Part shown: positions 26,188 to 33,830 of the stretch, piece by piece
Position numbering within the stretch: position 1 is the stretch's first letter
Layout of the letters: every line of letters begins with the position of its first letter
Origin: Mycolicibacterium tusciae
Lineage (GTDB): Bacteria > Actinomycetota > Actinomycetes > Mycobacteriales > Mycobacteriaceae
Direction of reading: 5' to 3'
Length of the DNA stretch: 64,000 nt
Assembly (NCBI RefSeq): GCF_002086795.1
Contig: NZ_MVIM01000014.1
Coordinates: forward strand, 1 to 64,000
Translations under genes and position numbers: made by a program
Notes under the pieces: model-generated
What the model was told of the DNA's origin: nothing
Seen by the model: the letters and a program-made list of their open reading frames with translations, nothing else
Database searches by the model: none

Positions 26188-27750
26188 TCACATTTCCAGT
26201 ACGGCCATCGCGGCGTTGTGGCCGCCGATCCCCGACACCGCGCCACCGCGGCGTGATCCCGAGCCGCACAACAGAATCCGGTCATGCGGGGTCGCCACAC
26301 CCCAGCGCCGCGCCGGGGTGTCCAGCGGCTCGTCGTTCTCGACGAACGGCCACGACAGCGCGCCGTGGAAAATGTTGCCCGCCGTCATGCCGAGCGAGTG
26401 CTCCAGGTCGGCTGTCGTCTTCGCTTCGATGCACAGCCGTCCGGCGGAATCCTGCATCAACACATCTTGAATGGGTTCGGCCAGAACGGAGTTCAGCGAG
26501 TTGAGCACGGCCGACGTCAAGGTATCCCGCAGCCGGTCGGGATCGCCTGCGGAGACCAGCGTATGTGGGGTGTGCAGGCCGAAGACCGTCAACGTCTGCG
26601 CGCCGGAGGCGCGAAGGCTGTCGGACAGAATGGTCGGATCGGTCAGTGAGTGACAGTAGATCTCGCACGGTAACGGGTCGGGTACGACGCCGTGATCCGC
26701 ACGCGTGTAGGCCGTGTCGAGTTGGCGGTAGGTCTCGTTGATGTGGAATGTCCCGCCGAAAGCCTGTTCCGGCGAGACGGTTTGGTCGTGCAGCCGCGGC
26801 AGTCTCTGCAGCATCAGGTTGACCTTCACCTGCGCGCCTGGTGCCTGCGCGGGTGCGGGTTCGCCCAGCAGCGTCGCCAGCACGGTCGGCGTGACGTTCG
26901 AAAGGATGTGTCCCGCGTGGACGCGGTGGTCGCGACCGTCCCGACGGTAACGCACCTCCCCGTCGGGGTTGATCGCGTAAACCTCTGCATCGCATATGAT
27001 TTCGGCGCCGTATCCGGTGGCTGCGGCGGCCAGTGCACCGCTGACCGCGCCCATACCGCCGATCGGGACGTCCCAGTCGCCGGTGCCACCGCCGAGCAGG
27101 TGGTACAGGAAGCAGATGTTCTGGGGCAGCGCGGGATCGTTGAGGCGGGCGAACGTGCCGATCAGCGCATCGGTGGCCATCACACCGCGCACGAGGTCGT
27201 TCGACACGGCGGCGGTGATGGCGTGCCCGATCGGCTCGTCGACCATCAGGTGCCACGCGACGTCGTCGCCGACGTGCCTGCGCGCTTCGTCGCGGGTGCT
27301 CAGCGGTCGCAGCAGCGTGGGCCACATGCGCGACGTCAGTGCGCGGCAGCGTTGGTAGAACGCCTCGAAACCGGCCTCGTCCGACGCCGCGCCCACCGAG
27401 TCGAATGTCGACGGCGGCCCGATCAGCAGCCCGATCCGGCCGCCCGCTTCCGGATCAGGTGTGTACGAGGAATAGCGGCGGCGCACCAGCCGAACCCGGG
27501 CGCCCAGGTCCTCGACGATGCGCCCCGGCAGCAAGCTCACCAGATACGAGTAGCGCGACAGCCGCGCGTCCACACCCTCGAAGGCGTGCGCGGACACCGC
27601 CGCGCCGCCGACGTGGTCGAGCCGCTCCAGCACCTGTACCCGTCGACCGGCACGGGCTAGATAGGCCGCAGCCACCAGCCCGTTGTGTCCGCCGCCGATG
27701 ATGACGACGTCGGATGTCGCCGACCTGGCGGCTCCGGTGTCGGAGTTCAG
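26188..27750 (-). CDS. Phytoene-desaturase/amine-oxidase-like FAD oxidoreductase
   Basis: The 520-residue protein corresponds to Rv0897c. The N-terminal dinucleotide-binding motif VVIIGGGHNGLVAAAYLARAG lies within residues 15-35, and the C-terminus has LLCGSGSRRGGAVSGIGGHN, which binds FAD. The only start that keeps the motif is CTG 27750, which shares bases with the TGA of the upstream gene (CTGA); the next in-frame GTG (27675) would delete part of the FAD site. Desaturase or isomerase activity on an isoprenoid is plausible but unproven. Confidence 0.85.
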   Translation of the reverse strand: MNSDTGAARSATSDVVIIGGGHNGLVAAAYLARAGRRVQVLERLDHVGGAAVSAHAFEGVDARLSRYSYLVSLLPGRIVEDLGARVRLVRRRYSSYTPDPEAGGRIGLLIGPPSTFDSVGAASDEAGFEAFYQRCRALTSRMWPTLLRPLSTRDEARRHVGDDVAWHLMVDEPIGHAITAAVSNDLVRGVMATDALIGTFARLNDPALPQNICFLYHLLGGGTGDWDVPIGGMGAVSGALAAAATGYGAEIICDAEVYAINPDGEVRYRRDGRDHRVHAGHILSNVTPTVLATLLGEPAPAQAPGAQVKVNLMLQRLPRLHDQTVSPEQAFGGTFHINETYRQLDTAYTRADHGVVPDPLPCEIYCHSLTDPTILSDSLRASGAQTLTVFGLHTPHTLVSAGDPDRLRDTLTSAVLNSLNSVLAEPIQDVLMQDSAGRLCIEAKTTADLEHSLGMTAGNIFHGALSWPFVENDEPLDTPARRWGVATPHDRILLCGSGSRRGGAVSGIGGHNAAMAVLEM

Positions 27751-27995
27751 TTGAGGTAACCCTCGACCTCGCCGGGCGGACGGACGCTCGCCGCCCCCGG
27801 ATCGCCGCCGGTCTCACGAAGTGCGCGGCGCTGGCGCAGCAGGTCCCAGCACTGGTCCAACTGCACCTCCAGGGCGCGTAGACGTCGATGCTCCTCGGAC
27901 TCGTCGATCTCGCGGTGCTGCAGCTGCGCGCGCAGCTCTTTCTCCTCGGCAACGAGCTGGTTCACCTGATCGAGAATGTCTTGGTCCTTCGCCAT
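27747..27995 (-). CDS. DUF2630 coiled-coil protein
   Basis: The 82 residues are almost wholly helical and charged: DQVNQLVAEEKELRAQL and EHRRLRALEVQLDQCWDLLR, as in DUF2630 and Rv0898c. The ATG at 27995 gives the family length. Its stop overlaps the next gene's start as CTGA. Function is unknown, but the fixed coupling to the FAD oxidoreductase suggests a partner or scaffold. Confidence 0.85.
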   Translation of the reverse strand: MAKDQDILDQVNQLVAEEKELRAQLQHREIDESEEHRRLRALEVQLDQCWDLLRQRRALRETGGDPGAASVRPPGEVEGYLN

Positions 27996-28026
27996 TGCTT
28001 CAGTGTGCCCGACTACGGTGAATACG

Positions 28027-28401
28027 GTGACTTCCAATTCAGGACAGAAGCCCGAGATCGAGTTCATCGACGGCCCCCCTCCAACCGAACTGGTCATCAA
28101 GGATCTGGTCGTCGGCGACGGTGCCGAGGCGGTGCCCGGTGGCAACGTCGAGGTGCACTACGTCGGCGTCGAGTTCGACACCGGCGAGGAGTTCGACAGT
28201 TCGTGGGCGCGGAACGAGTCGATCGAATTCCCGCTGCGTGGCCTGATCCAGGGCTGGCAAGACGGCATCCCCGGCATGAAGGTCGGCGGCAGGCGCCAGC
28301 TCGTCATCCCGCCGGAGCAGGCCTACGGACCCGCGGGCGGCGGGCACCGGCTGTCCGGCAAGACTTTGATCTTTGTTATCGACCTACTGGCAACCCGATA
28401 A
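28027..28401 (+). CDS. FKBP-type peptidyl-prolyl isomerase
   Basis: The 124 residues are a single FKBP domain: VEVHYVGVEFDTGEEFDSSW, FPLRGLIQGWQDGIPGMKVG and QAYGPAGGGHRLSGKTLIF. It lacks an export signal, so it is probably cytoplasmic. A TACGGT hexamer (28014-28019) is seven bases before GTG 28027, which suggests a leaderless start. It catalyses proline cis-trans isomerisation during folding. Confidence 0.92.
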   Translation: MTSNSGQKPEIEFIDGPPPTELVIKDLVVGDGAEAVPGGNVEVHYVGVEFDTGEEFDSSWARNESIEFPLRGLIQGWQDGIPGMKVGGRRQLVIPPEQAYGPAGGGHRLSGKTLIFVIDLLATR

Positions 28402-28435
28402 CGCGATCTTCGGGATCGAACCTACTGGCAACCCG
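28383..28435 (+). repeat. Direct repeat at the 3' end of the FKBP gene
   Basis: CCTACTGGCAACCCG occurs at 28383-28397, encoding the last residues of FKBP, and again at 28421-28435. Between them CGATC-TTCGG-GATCG (28404-28418) is a hairpin that may end transcription towards the convergent prrB gene. The repeat may be the scar of a small duplication. Confidence 0.5.
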
Positions 28436-28450
28436 GTAGCGGGGGACGCG

Positions 28451-29791
28451 TCAGCTCGGGCCGGGCAGCCTCAGCAACAGCCGGGCGCCGCCGAGCGGAC
28501 TCTCCTCCAGAGCGGCTGTGCCGCCGTGCAATTCGGCCTGCTGCGCGACCAGCGCCAGCCCCAGCCCCGACCCTGAGTGTGACGCTGTCGAACCGCGCGA
28601 GAACCGGTCGAACACGAGCTTGCGTTCCTCGTCGGGGACGCCGACGCCGTCGTCGTCGATCGCGATCTCCACACCGGCGCGCGAACTGACCGCCGACAGC
28701 TGCACCCGGGACGCACCCCCGTGTTTGATGGCGTTGGCGATCGCGTTGTCCACCGCCAGCCGCAGGCCGGCGGGCAGCCCGACGATGATCACGGTCGGCG
28801 CGGGCACCAGCGACACGTCCAGCTCCGGGTACACGCGCATCGCGTCGTGGGCGGCGCGGTCCAGCAGCTCGGTGATGTCGACGGGCACGTGGTCGTCGGC
28901 CGTCGACAGCTCACCCTGGGCCAGCCTCTCGAGCGCCCCGAGCGTGGCCTCGATGCGTGACTGCGTGCGGATGACGTCGTTGACGACTTCCTTGCGCTGT
29001 TCCTCGGGCAGATCCAACGTGGCCAGCACCTCGAGGTTGGTACGCATCGCGGTCAGCGGCGTCCGGAGTTCGTGCGCGGACACCGACGCGAAGTCGCGGG
29101 CCGACGTCAGCGCCGCCTTGGTCTTGTCCTGTTCGTTCCACACACGTTCGACCAGTCCCTGCACCGCCTCGGCGATCTCGACGGCCTCGGTGGCACCGGC
29201 GACGTCGATGTCGGGATCCTCGTCGCCCGCGTCGATCTGCCGGGTCTGCTGGGCAAGGCGTTTGAAGGGGCGCACGGCGAACGCGGCGAGCACCCACCCG
29301 CCCACGGTCGCGGCGCCGATCGCCAGGGTGCAGATGATGATCACCCGGCGATGCAGGTTGTTGATGTCGGCGATGGTCCCTTCGTAGGTCGCCCCGACGG
29401 CCACCGACATCGGTTCGGGCAGGCGGATGTCGACGGTGCGGACGCGGTAGCGCACGCCGTCGATGTATGTGTCGGCGTAGCCCGGCTCCATCTCCGGCAG
29501 GACGATGTCGGAGTTCGACGTGACCTCACCGTCCTTGCGGACGGTGATGATGGCGTCCTGGTCGTTCGGCGACTTCGGGATCTCGTCGAGCCCGCGGGGA
29601 ACGAACGGGATCGCGAAGCCGGCCGCCTCGTCGAGCCTGCGGTCCAGCCGCTCGTTCCACGCGTCGGTGATGCCGAACCAGACCACGGTGCCCGCGATGA
29701 CCACGACGATCGCGCCGGCGATGGCGCTGGTGAACGCCACCCGCTGTCGAAGTGAGGGAGTCCGCCTGAAGACGCGCGTCAGAATGCTCAT
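28451..29791 (-). CDS. prrB: Sensor histidine kinase PrrB
   Basis: The 446-residue kinase equals the M. tuberculosis PrrB length. It has two membrane helices (about 20-40 and 150-172) around an extracytoplasmic sensor domain, a HAMP region, an H-box VSAHELRTPLTAMR with the phosphorylated His, an N-box DNAIANAIKHGG, and G-boxes DDDGVGVPDEE and GSGLGLALV. It pairs with PrrA four bases upstream. The system is essential in M. tuberculosis and responds to intracellular and nitrogen-limitation signals. Confidence 0.96.
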   Translation of the reverse strand: MSILTRVFRRTPSLRQRVAFTSAIAGAIVVVIAGTVVWFGITDAWNERLDRRLDEAAGFAIPFVPRGLDEIPKSPNDQDAIITVRKDGEVTSNSDIVLPEMEPGYADTYIDGVRYRVRTVDIRLPEPMSVAVGATYEGTIADINNLHRRVIIICTLAIGAATVGGWVLAAFAVRPFKRLAQQTRQIDAGDEDPDIDVAGATEAVEIAEAVQGLVERVWNEQDKTKAALTSARDFASVSAHELRTPLTAMRTNLEVLATLDLPEEQRKEVVNDVIRTQSRIEATLGALERLAQGELSTADDHVPVDITELLDRAAHDAMRVYPELDVSLVPAPTVIIVGLPAGLRLAVDNAIANAIKHGGASRVQLSAVSSRAGVEIAIDDDGVGVPDEERKLVFDRFSRGSTASHSGSGLGLALVAQQAELHGGTAALEESPLGGARLLLRLPGPS

Positions 29792-29795
29792 CGGA

Positions 29796-30497
29796 CTACT
29801 GCGTGCGCAGGACGAAGCCCACTCCACGCACGGTGTGCAGCAGCCGGGGTGCGCCGCCTGCCTCGAGCTTGCGGCGCAGATATCCGATGAAGACGTCGAC
29901 GACGTTGGTGTCGGCGGCGAAGTCGTATCCCCACACCAGCTCGAGCAGTTGAGCCCGCGACAGCACCGCGGTCTTGTGCTCGGCCAGCACGGCGAGCAGA
30001 TCGAACTCGCGCTTGGTGAGGTCGACGTCGACGCCGTTGACGCGGGCGCGACGGCCGGGGATGTCGACCTCCAGCGGGCCGACCTGGATGGTCTCGGACG
30101 AGAACGTCGCTGTGGAACCGCGGCGGCGCAGCAGCGCCTTGACCCGGGCTACCAGCTCCTGGAGCACGAACGGTTTGACGAGATAGTCGTCGGCGCCCGC
30201 CTCTAGACCGGCGACCCGGTCGTCGACCGAACTGCGCGCTGACAGGACACACACGGGCACATCGTTGTCCATCGCACGCAGTGCGGTCACCACGCTGACG
30301 CCGTCGAGCACGGGCATGTTGATGTCGAGCACGATCGCGTCCGGGCGGGTCTCCGTCGCACTGCGCAGCGCTTCGGCGCCGTCGATCGCGGTGGACACGT
30401 CGAAACCGGAGAGCCGCAGTCCGCGCTCGAGTGAGGCGAGCACGTCGGGGTCGTCGTCGACCACGAGCACCCGTGGGGAGGCTGCTCCACTGTCCAT
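29796..30497 (-). CDS. prrA: Response regulator PrrA
   Basis: The 233-residue OmpR/PhoB-type regulator has a receiver domain with the acidic pocket VLVVDDDPD and the phosphorylated Asp in VLDINMPVLDG, a conserved Lys in ADDYLVKPF, and a winged-helix DNA-binding domain with the typical VDVFIGYLRRKLEAGG recognition helix. The start ATG at 30497 is preferred. It lies four bases before prrB. The divergent channel gene shares its promoter region. Confidence 0.96.
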   Translation of the reverse strand: MDSGAASPRVLVVDDDPDVLASLERGLRLSGFDVSTAIDGAEALRSATETRPDAIVLDINMPVLDGVSVVTALRAMDNDVPVCVLSARSSVDDRVAGLEAGADDYLVKPFVLQELVARVKALLRRRGSTATFSSETIQVGPLEVDIPGRRARVNGVDVDLTKREFDLLAVLAEHKTAVLSRAQLLELVWGYDFAADTNVVDVFIGYLRRKLEAGGAPRLLHTVRGVGFVLRTQ

Positions 30498-30735
30498 GGC
30501 CACAATCTTGCCTGATGGCACCCCCGGCATGTGTCAGGCGCGTACGTCCGGCGGTCTCACCGCAGCCACGGTCTTGTCACCGCCGCGTCACGGCCCCCGA
30601 AACGATGGACTGATAGCAAAGCGGATCGCCGTCGAGAAGGCGGTGCCATCGGCTACTTCGGAATTGTTTGACGCGGACGACAAAAAGAGTGCGGTTCGTC
30701 TATCGGACAGCCGTCCGGACTGCTATCCACATAGG

Positions 30736-31614
30736 GTGACGCTCACCTCTCCCGACGCGGTCGGGGCTCCACCGCCTGAAGAGGTGCCCGAACCGCAATC
30801 GACATCGCGCTCGATCCCGGATCGCTGCCGCGCCCTGATCAACAACCGCACCTTCGAACTCTTCATCGTCGGCGTGATCGTCGTGAACGCGATCGTGCTG
30901 GGTTTGGGGACCTACGCGGACATCGCGGCCAGGTACGAACCCCTGTTCAGCACGATTTACAACGTCATCCTCGGCATCTACGTCGTCGAGTTGCTCATCC
31001 GGTTGACGGCGTATCGATGGAACCCGCGCGAGTTCGTCAAGGACGGCTGGAACGTCTTCGACTTCATCGTCGTCGTCGCATCGTTCGTGCCGTCGCTGCG
31101 CGCGAACGCCATGCTCCTGCGTCTCGTGCGGCTGCTACGCATCGTGCGTCTCGTGCGTTTCCTGCCGGACCTGCGGCTGCTTGTCTCCGCGGCGGGCAGG
31201 AGCGTTCCGGGTATCGCGTCGCTGGCGGCGGCGACCTTCGTGCTGATCTTCATCTACGGGATGCTCGGCTGGGTGTTGTTCGGCGGTCATGATCCGGACA
31301 ACTACGGCAACGTGGGCCAGGCGATGTTGACGATGTTCGTCATGCTCACGCTGGAGAACTTCCCCGACAATGTCGCGATGGGCCAAGCGATTTCGCAGTG
31401 GTCGATCGTGTTCTTCATCAGCTACGTGCTGCTGGCCAGCTTCCTGATCTTCAACCTGTTCATCGGGATCGTGCTGAATGCGATGGAGCAGGCCCGGGCC
31501 GCCGAGAACAAGGAGCACGAGGCCGACGATCTGCTGTCCCGGTTGCGAGCCGCGCGAGAAGCGTTGGAGGAAGCCGAAGAGGAGCTGCAGAAAACGCATC
31601 GCGACGACCGCTAG
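30736..31614 (+). CDS. BacNav-like voltage-gated cation channel
   Basis: The 292-residue protein has six membrane helices of the voltage-gated superfamily. S4 carries LLRLVRLLRIVRLVRFLPDL with Arg at about every third position, and the pore has MLTLENFPDNV, resembling the TLESW selectivity filter of NaChBac with Asn-Phe instead of Ser-Trp. A C-terminal acidic coiled coil (ENKEHEADDLLSRLRAAREA) matches the tetramer bundle of BacNav. A TATCCA hexamer is six bases before the GTG. It probably conducts Na+ or Ca2+. Confidence 0.82.
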   Translation: MTLTSPDAVGAPPPEEVPEPQSTSRSIPDRCRALINNRTFELFIVGVIVVNAIVLGLGTYADIAARYEPLFSTIYNVILGIYVVELLIRLTAYRWNPREFVKDGWNVFDFIVVVASFVPSLRANAMLLRLVRLLRIVRLVRFLPDLRLLVSAAGRSVPGIASLAAATFVLIFIYGMLGWVLFGGHDPDNYGNVGQAMLTMFVMLTLENFPDNVAMGQAISQWSIVFFISYVLLASFLIFNLFIGIVLNAMEQARAAENKEHEADDLLSRLRAAREALEEAEEELQKTHRDDR

Positions 31615-31671
31615 CCGTCGCGCACCGCGCAGCCCTCTCGCCTCGGCGACCACGTCCGGCTGCCGATCTCC

Positions 31672-31688
31672 GCGCGACTTTGTCGCGC
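31672..31688 (+). repeat. Copy 2 of the GCGCGAC-TTT-GTCGCGC hairpin
   Basis: GCGCGAC-TTT-GTCGCGC forms seven pairs around a TTT loop, 57 bases after the channel stop. The downstream AAATGCGGCACGC resembles AGTGTTGCGGC after copy 1. Confidence 0.5.
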
Positions 31689-31705
31689 AAATGCGGCACG
31701 CTGTA

Positions 31706-31730
31706 GCAGTTGATCGACTTTGTCGCTGCG
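31706..31730 (+). repeat. Copy 3 of the hairpin repeat
   Basis: CGAC-TTT-GTCG (31715-31725) is flanked by GCAG and CTGC, which extend the hairpin. It follows copy 2 after about 25 bases and is followed by GAGGTTGGCACGC, similar to the tail of copy 2. The region 31615-31874 holds no other feature. Confidence 0.5.
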
Positions 31731-31874
31731 AGGTTGGCACGCAGGGCATATGCCTCCCGGACCTGATCACGACGCCGGGCGGCCTGCTCGGAAGCAATTG
31801 ACCTCAATGTTTGTTGAGGTTTTACGGTGCATCCAGCACGTTAACAGTTTGCATGTAATGGGAAGATCTACTAA

Positions 31875-33830
31875 GTGACTGACTCCTCGAACGCGCTTCG
31901 CGCGGCGCCGGCTATTGCGCCGCCGCCCAAACGCGTCAGAGCGAGCTCGGATTTGTGGCGCATCCTGCCCTACCTCATGCCCTATCGCGTCCGGTGGATC
32001 GCGATGGTCGCGACCGCGCTCCTGTCCCTCGTCGCCACCGTGGCGATCCCGCTGATGACCAAGGCCGTCATCGACGGCCCGGTGCGTCATCAGGATCAGC
32101 AGGGGCTGTGGCTGCTCGGTGCCGCGGCGATGGGCGTCGGCATCTCCGAGGCGGTGCTGTGGTTCATCCGGCGGTGGCTGGTCGCGCGCGCCACCATGGG
32201 CGTGGAAGCCGACATCCGCAAGGACCTCTACGCCCGCCTGCAGATCCTGCCGATGAGCTTCCACGGCCGTTGGCAATCGGGTCAGCTGCTGTCGCGAATC
32301 ATGAACGACCTCGGCACGATTCGCCGATTCATGTCGTTCGGCATGGTCTTCCTGCTGCTGTCCACCATCCAGATCACCGCGGTGACCATCATCCTGCTGA
32401 CGATGTACTGGCCACTGGGTGTGGTCGTGCTGCTGTCGATTGTGCCGATCGCCGCGACCGTGCTGCATTTCCAGCGGGAGTACGTGCGGTTGTCGCGGTT
32501 GGCTCAGGATCAGGCAGGCCACGTCGCCACCCATGTCGAGGAATCCGCGTTGGGTCTGCGGGTGGTGAAGTCGTTCGGTCGCGAGGACTACCTCTACGAA
32601 AGATTCGACGAACAGGTCACCGATCTCTACGACACCCAGCTCAACAGGGTGCAGGTGTCCGCCAAGTTCTGGACGTTGCTCGAGGTCATCCCCAACCTGA
32701 CGCTGATCGTGGTGCTCGGCTTCGGTGCGTACGCCGCCGGTCACGGTCTGGTGACCATGGGCACGCTGGTCGCGTTCATCACGATGATGCTGTCGCTGGT
32801 CTGGCCGATCGCGTCGCTGGGATTCCTGCTGTCGATGACGCAGGAGTCGTTCACCGCCGCCAACCGCATCGCCGAGATCTTCGATGCACCAGTGGAAATC
32901 GTCGACGGGCCCAGTGACGTCGTGCCGTCGGGCGGCAGGCTGGAACTGGTCGACGTCGGATTCCGGTTCCCCGACGCCGGCGATGACCGGCCGGCGGCAT
33001 CCGGTGAACCGGACAACTGGGTTCTGCGCCACGTCACCGTCACCGTCGAACCGGGGGAGACGCTGGCGCTCGTCGGTTCGACCGGATCGGGCAAGTCCGT
33101 GTTGGCGTCGCTGGTGTCGCGGCTCCACGACGTCACCGAGGGCGCGATCCGCATCGACGGCACAGACATCCGCGAGCTGACTCTGTCCACCCTGCGCAAG
33201 ACGGTGGCCACCGCGTTCGAGGATCCGACGCTGTTCTCCATGTCTGTCGCCGAGAACCTGAGGTTGGGCGCCCCGGATGCGACCAACGAAGAGATGGCCC
33301 AGGCGATCGACGTCGCAGCCGCACAGTTCGTTTACGACCTGCCGTTCGGTCTGGACACCCGCATCGGCGAGCAGGGGATGAGCCTGTCCGGCGGTCAGCG
33401 GCAACGGCTTTCGCTCGCGCGTGCCATCCTGGCGGCGCCGAAGATCCTCGTCCTCGATGACACATTGTCCGCGCTGGACGTGCACACCGAGGCCGTCGTC
33501 GAGGAGGCTCTGCGTCGGGTCTTGCATGCGGTGACCGGCATCGTCGTCGCGCATCGCGCGTCGACGGTATTGCTCGCCGACAAGGTCGCACTGCTGGACG
33601 ACGGCGTCATCACCCACGTCGGCACCCACGCCGAGTTGCTTGCCGCCGTCCCGCAGTACCGCTATCTGCTGGCCGCCGACGACGAACTCGACGACGGACG
33701 CGAGCGTGCCTGCGAGTGGCAGGAGGACGACGACCGTCACCGGCTCGATCACACATACAGCGAGCAGGAAGCACTGGAACGCGAGCGCGTTGGGTCCAGG
33801 TTCGTCACCTCGGAGGCCGAGGGCCGATGA
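31875..33830 (+). CDS. ABC exporter half-transporter with degenerate catalytic site
   Basis: The 651-residue protein has a six-helix membrane domain (about 30-310) and a nucleotide-binding domain. Walker A is GSTGSGKS, the signature LSGGQRQR is intact, and the switch is VAHRAST. The Walker B motif ends in Asp-Asp (ILVLDDTLSALD) rather than Asp-Glu, and the Q-loop is AFEDPTLF. These changes are typical of the non-catalytic site in heterodimeric exporters. A charged C-terminal tail of about 60 residues follows. It is coupled by ATGA to its partner. Confidence 0.93.
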   Translation: MTDSSNALRAAPAIAPPPKRVRASSDLWRILPYLMPYRVRWIAMVATALLSLVATVAIPLMTKAVIDGPVRHQDQQGLWLLGAAAMGVGISEAVLWFIRRWLVARATMGVEADIRKDLYARLQILPMSFHGRWQSGQLLSRIMNDLGTIRRFMSFGMVFLLLSTIQITAVTIILLTMYWPLGVVVLLSIVPIAATVLHFQREYVRLSRLAQDQAGHVATHVEESALGLRVVKSFGREDYLYERFDEQVTDLYDTQLNRVQVSAKFWTLLEVIPNLTLIVVLGFGAYAAGHGLVTMGTLVAFITMMLSLVWPIASLGFLLSMTQESFTAANRIAEIFDAPVEIVDGPSDVVPSGGRLELVDVGFRFPDAGDDRPAASGEPDNWVLRHVTVTVEPGETLALVGSTGSGKSVLASLVSRLHDVTEGAIRIDGTDIRELTLSTLRKTVATAFEDPTLFSMSVAENLRLGAPDATNEEMAQAIDVAAAQFVYDLPFGLDTRIGEQGMSLSGGQRQRLSLARAILAAPKILVLDDTLSALDVHTEAVVEEALRRVLHAVTGIVVAHRASTVLLADKVALLDDGVITHVGTHAELLAAVPQYRYLLAADDELDDGRERACEWQEDDDRHRLDHTYSEQEALERERVGSRFVTSEAEGR

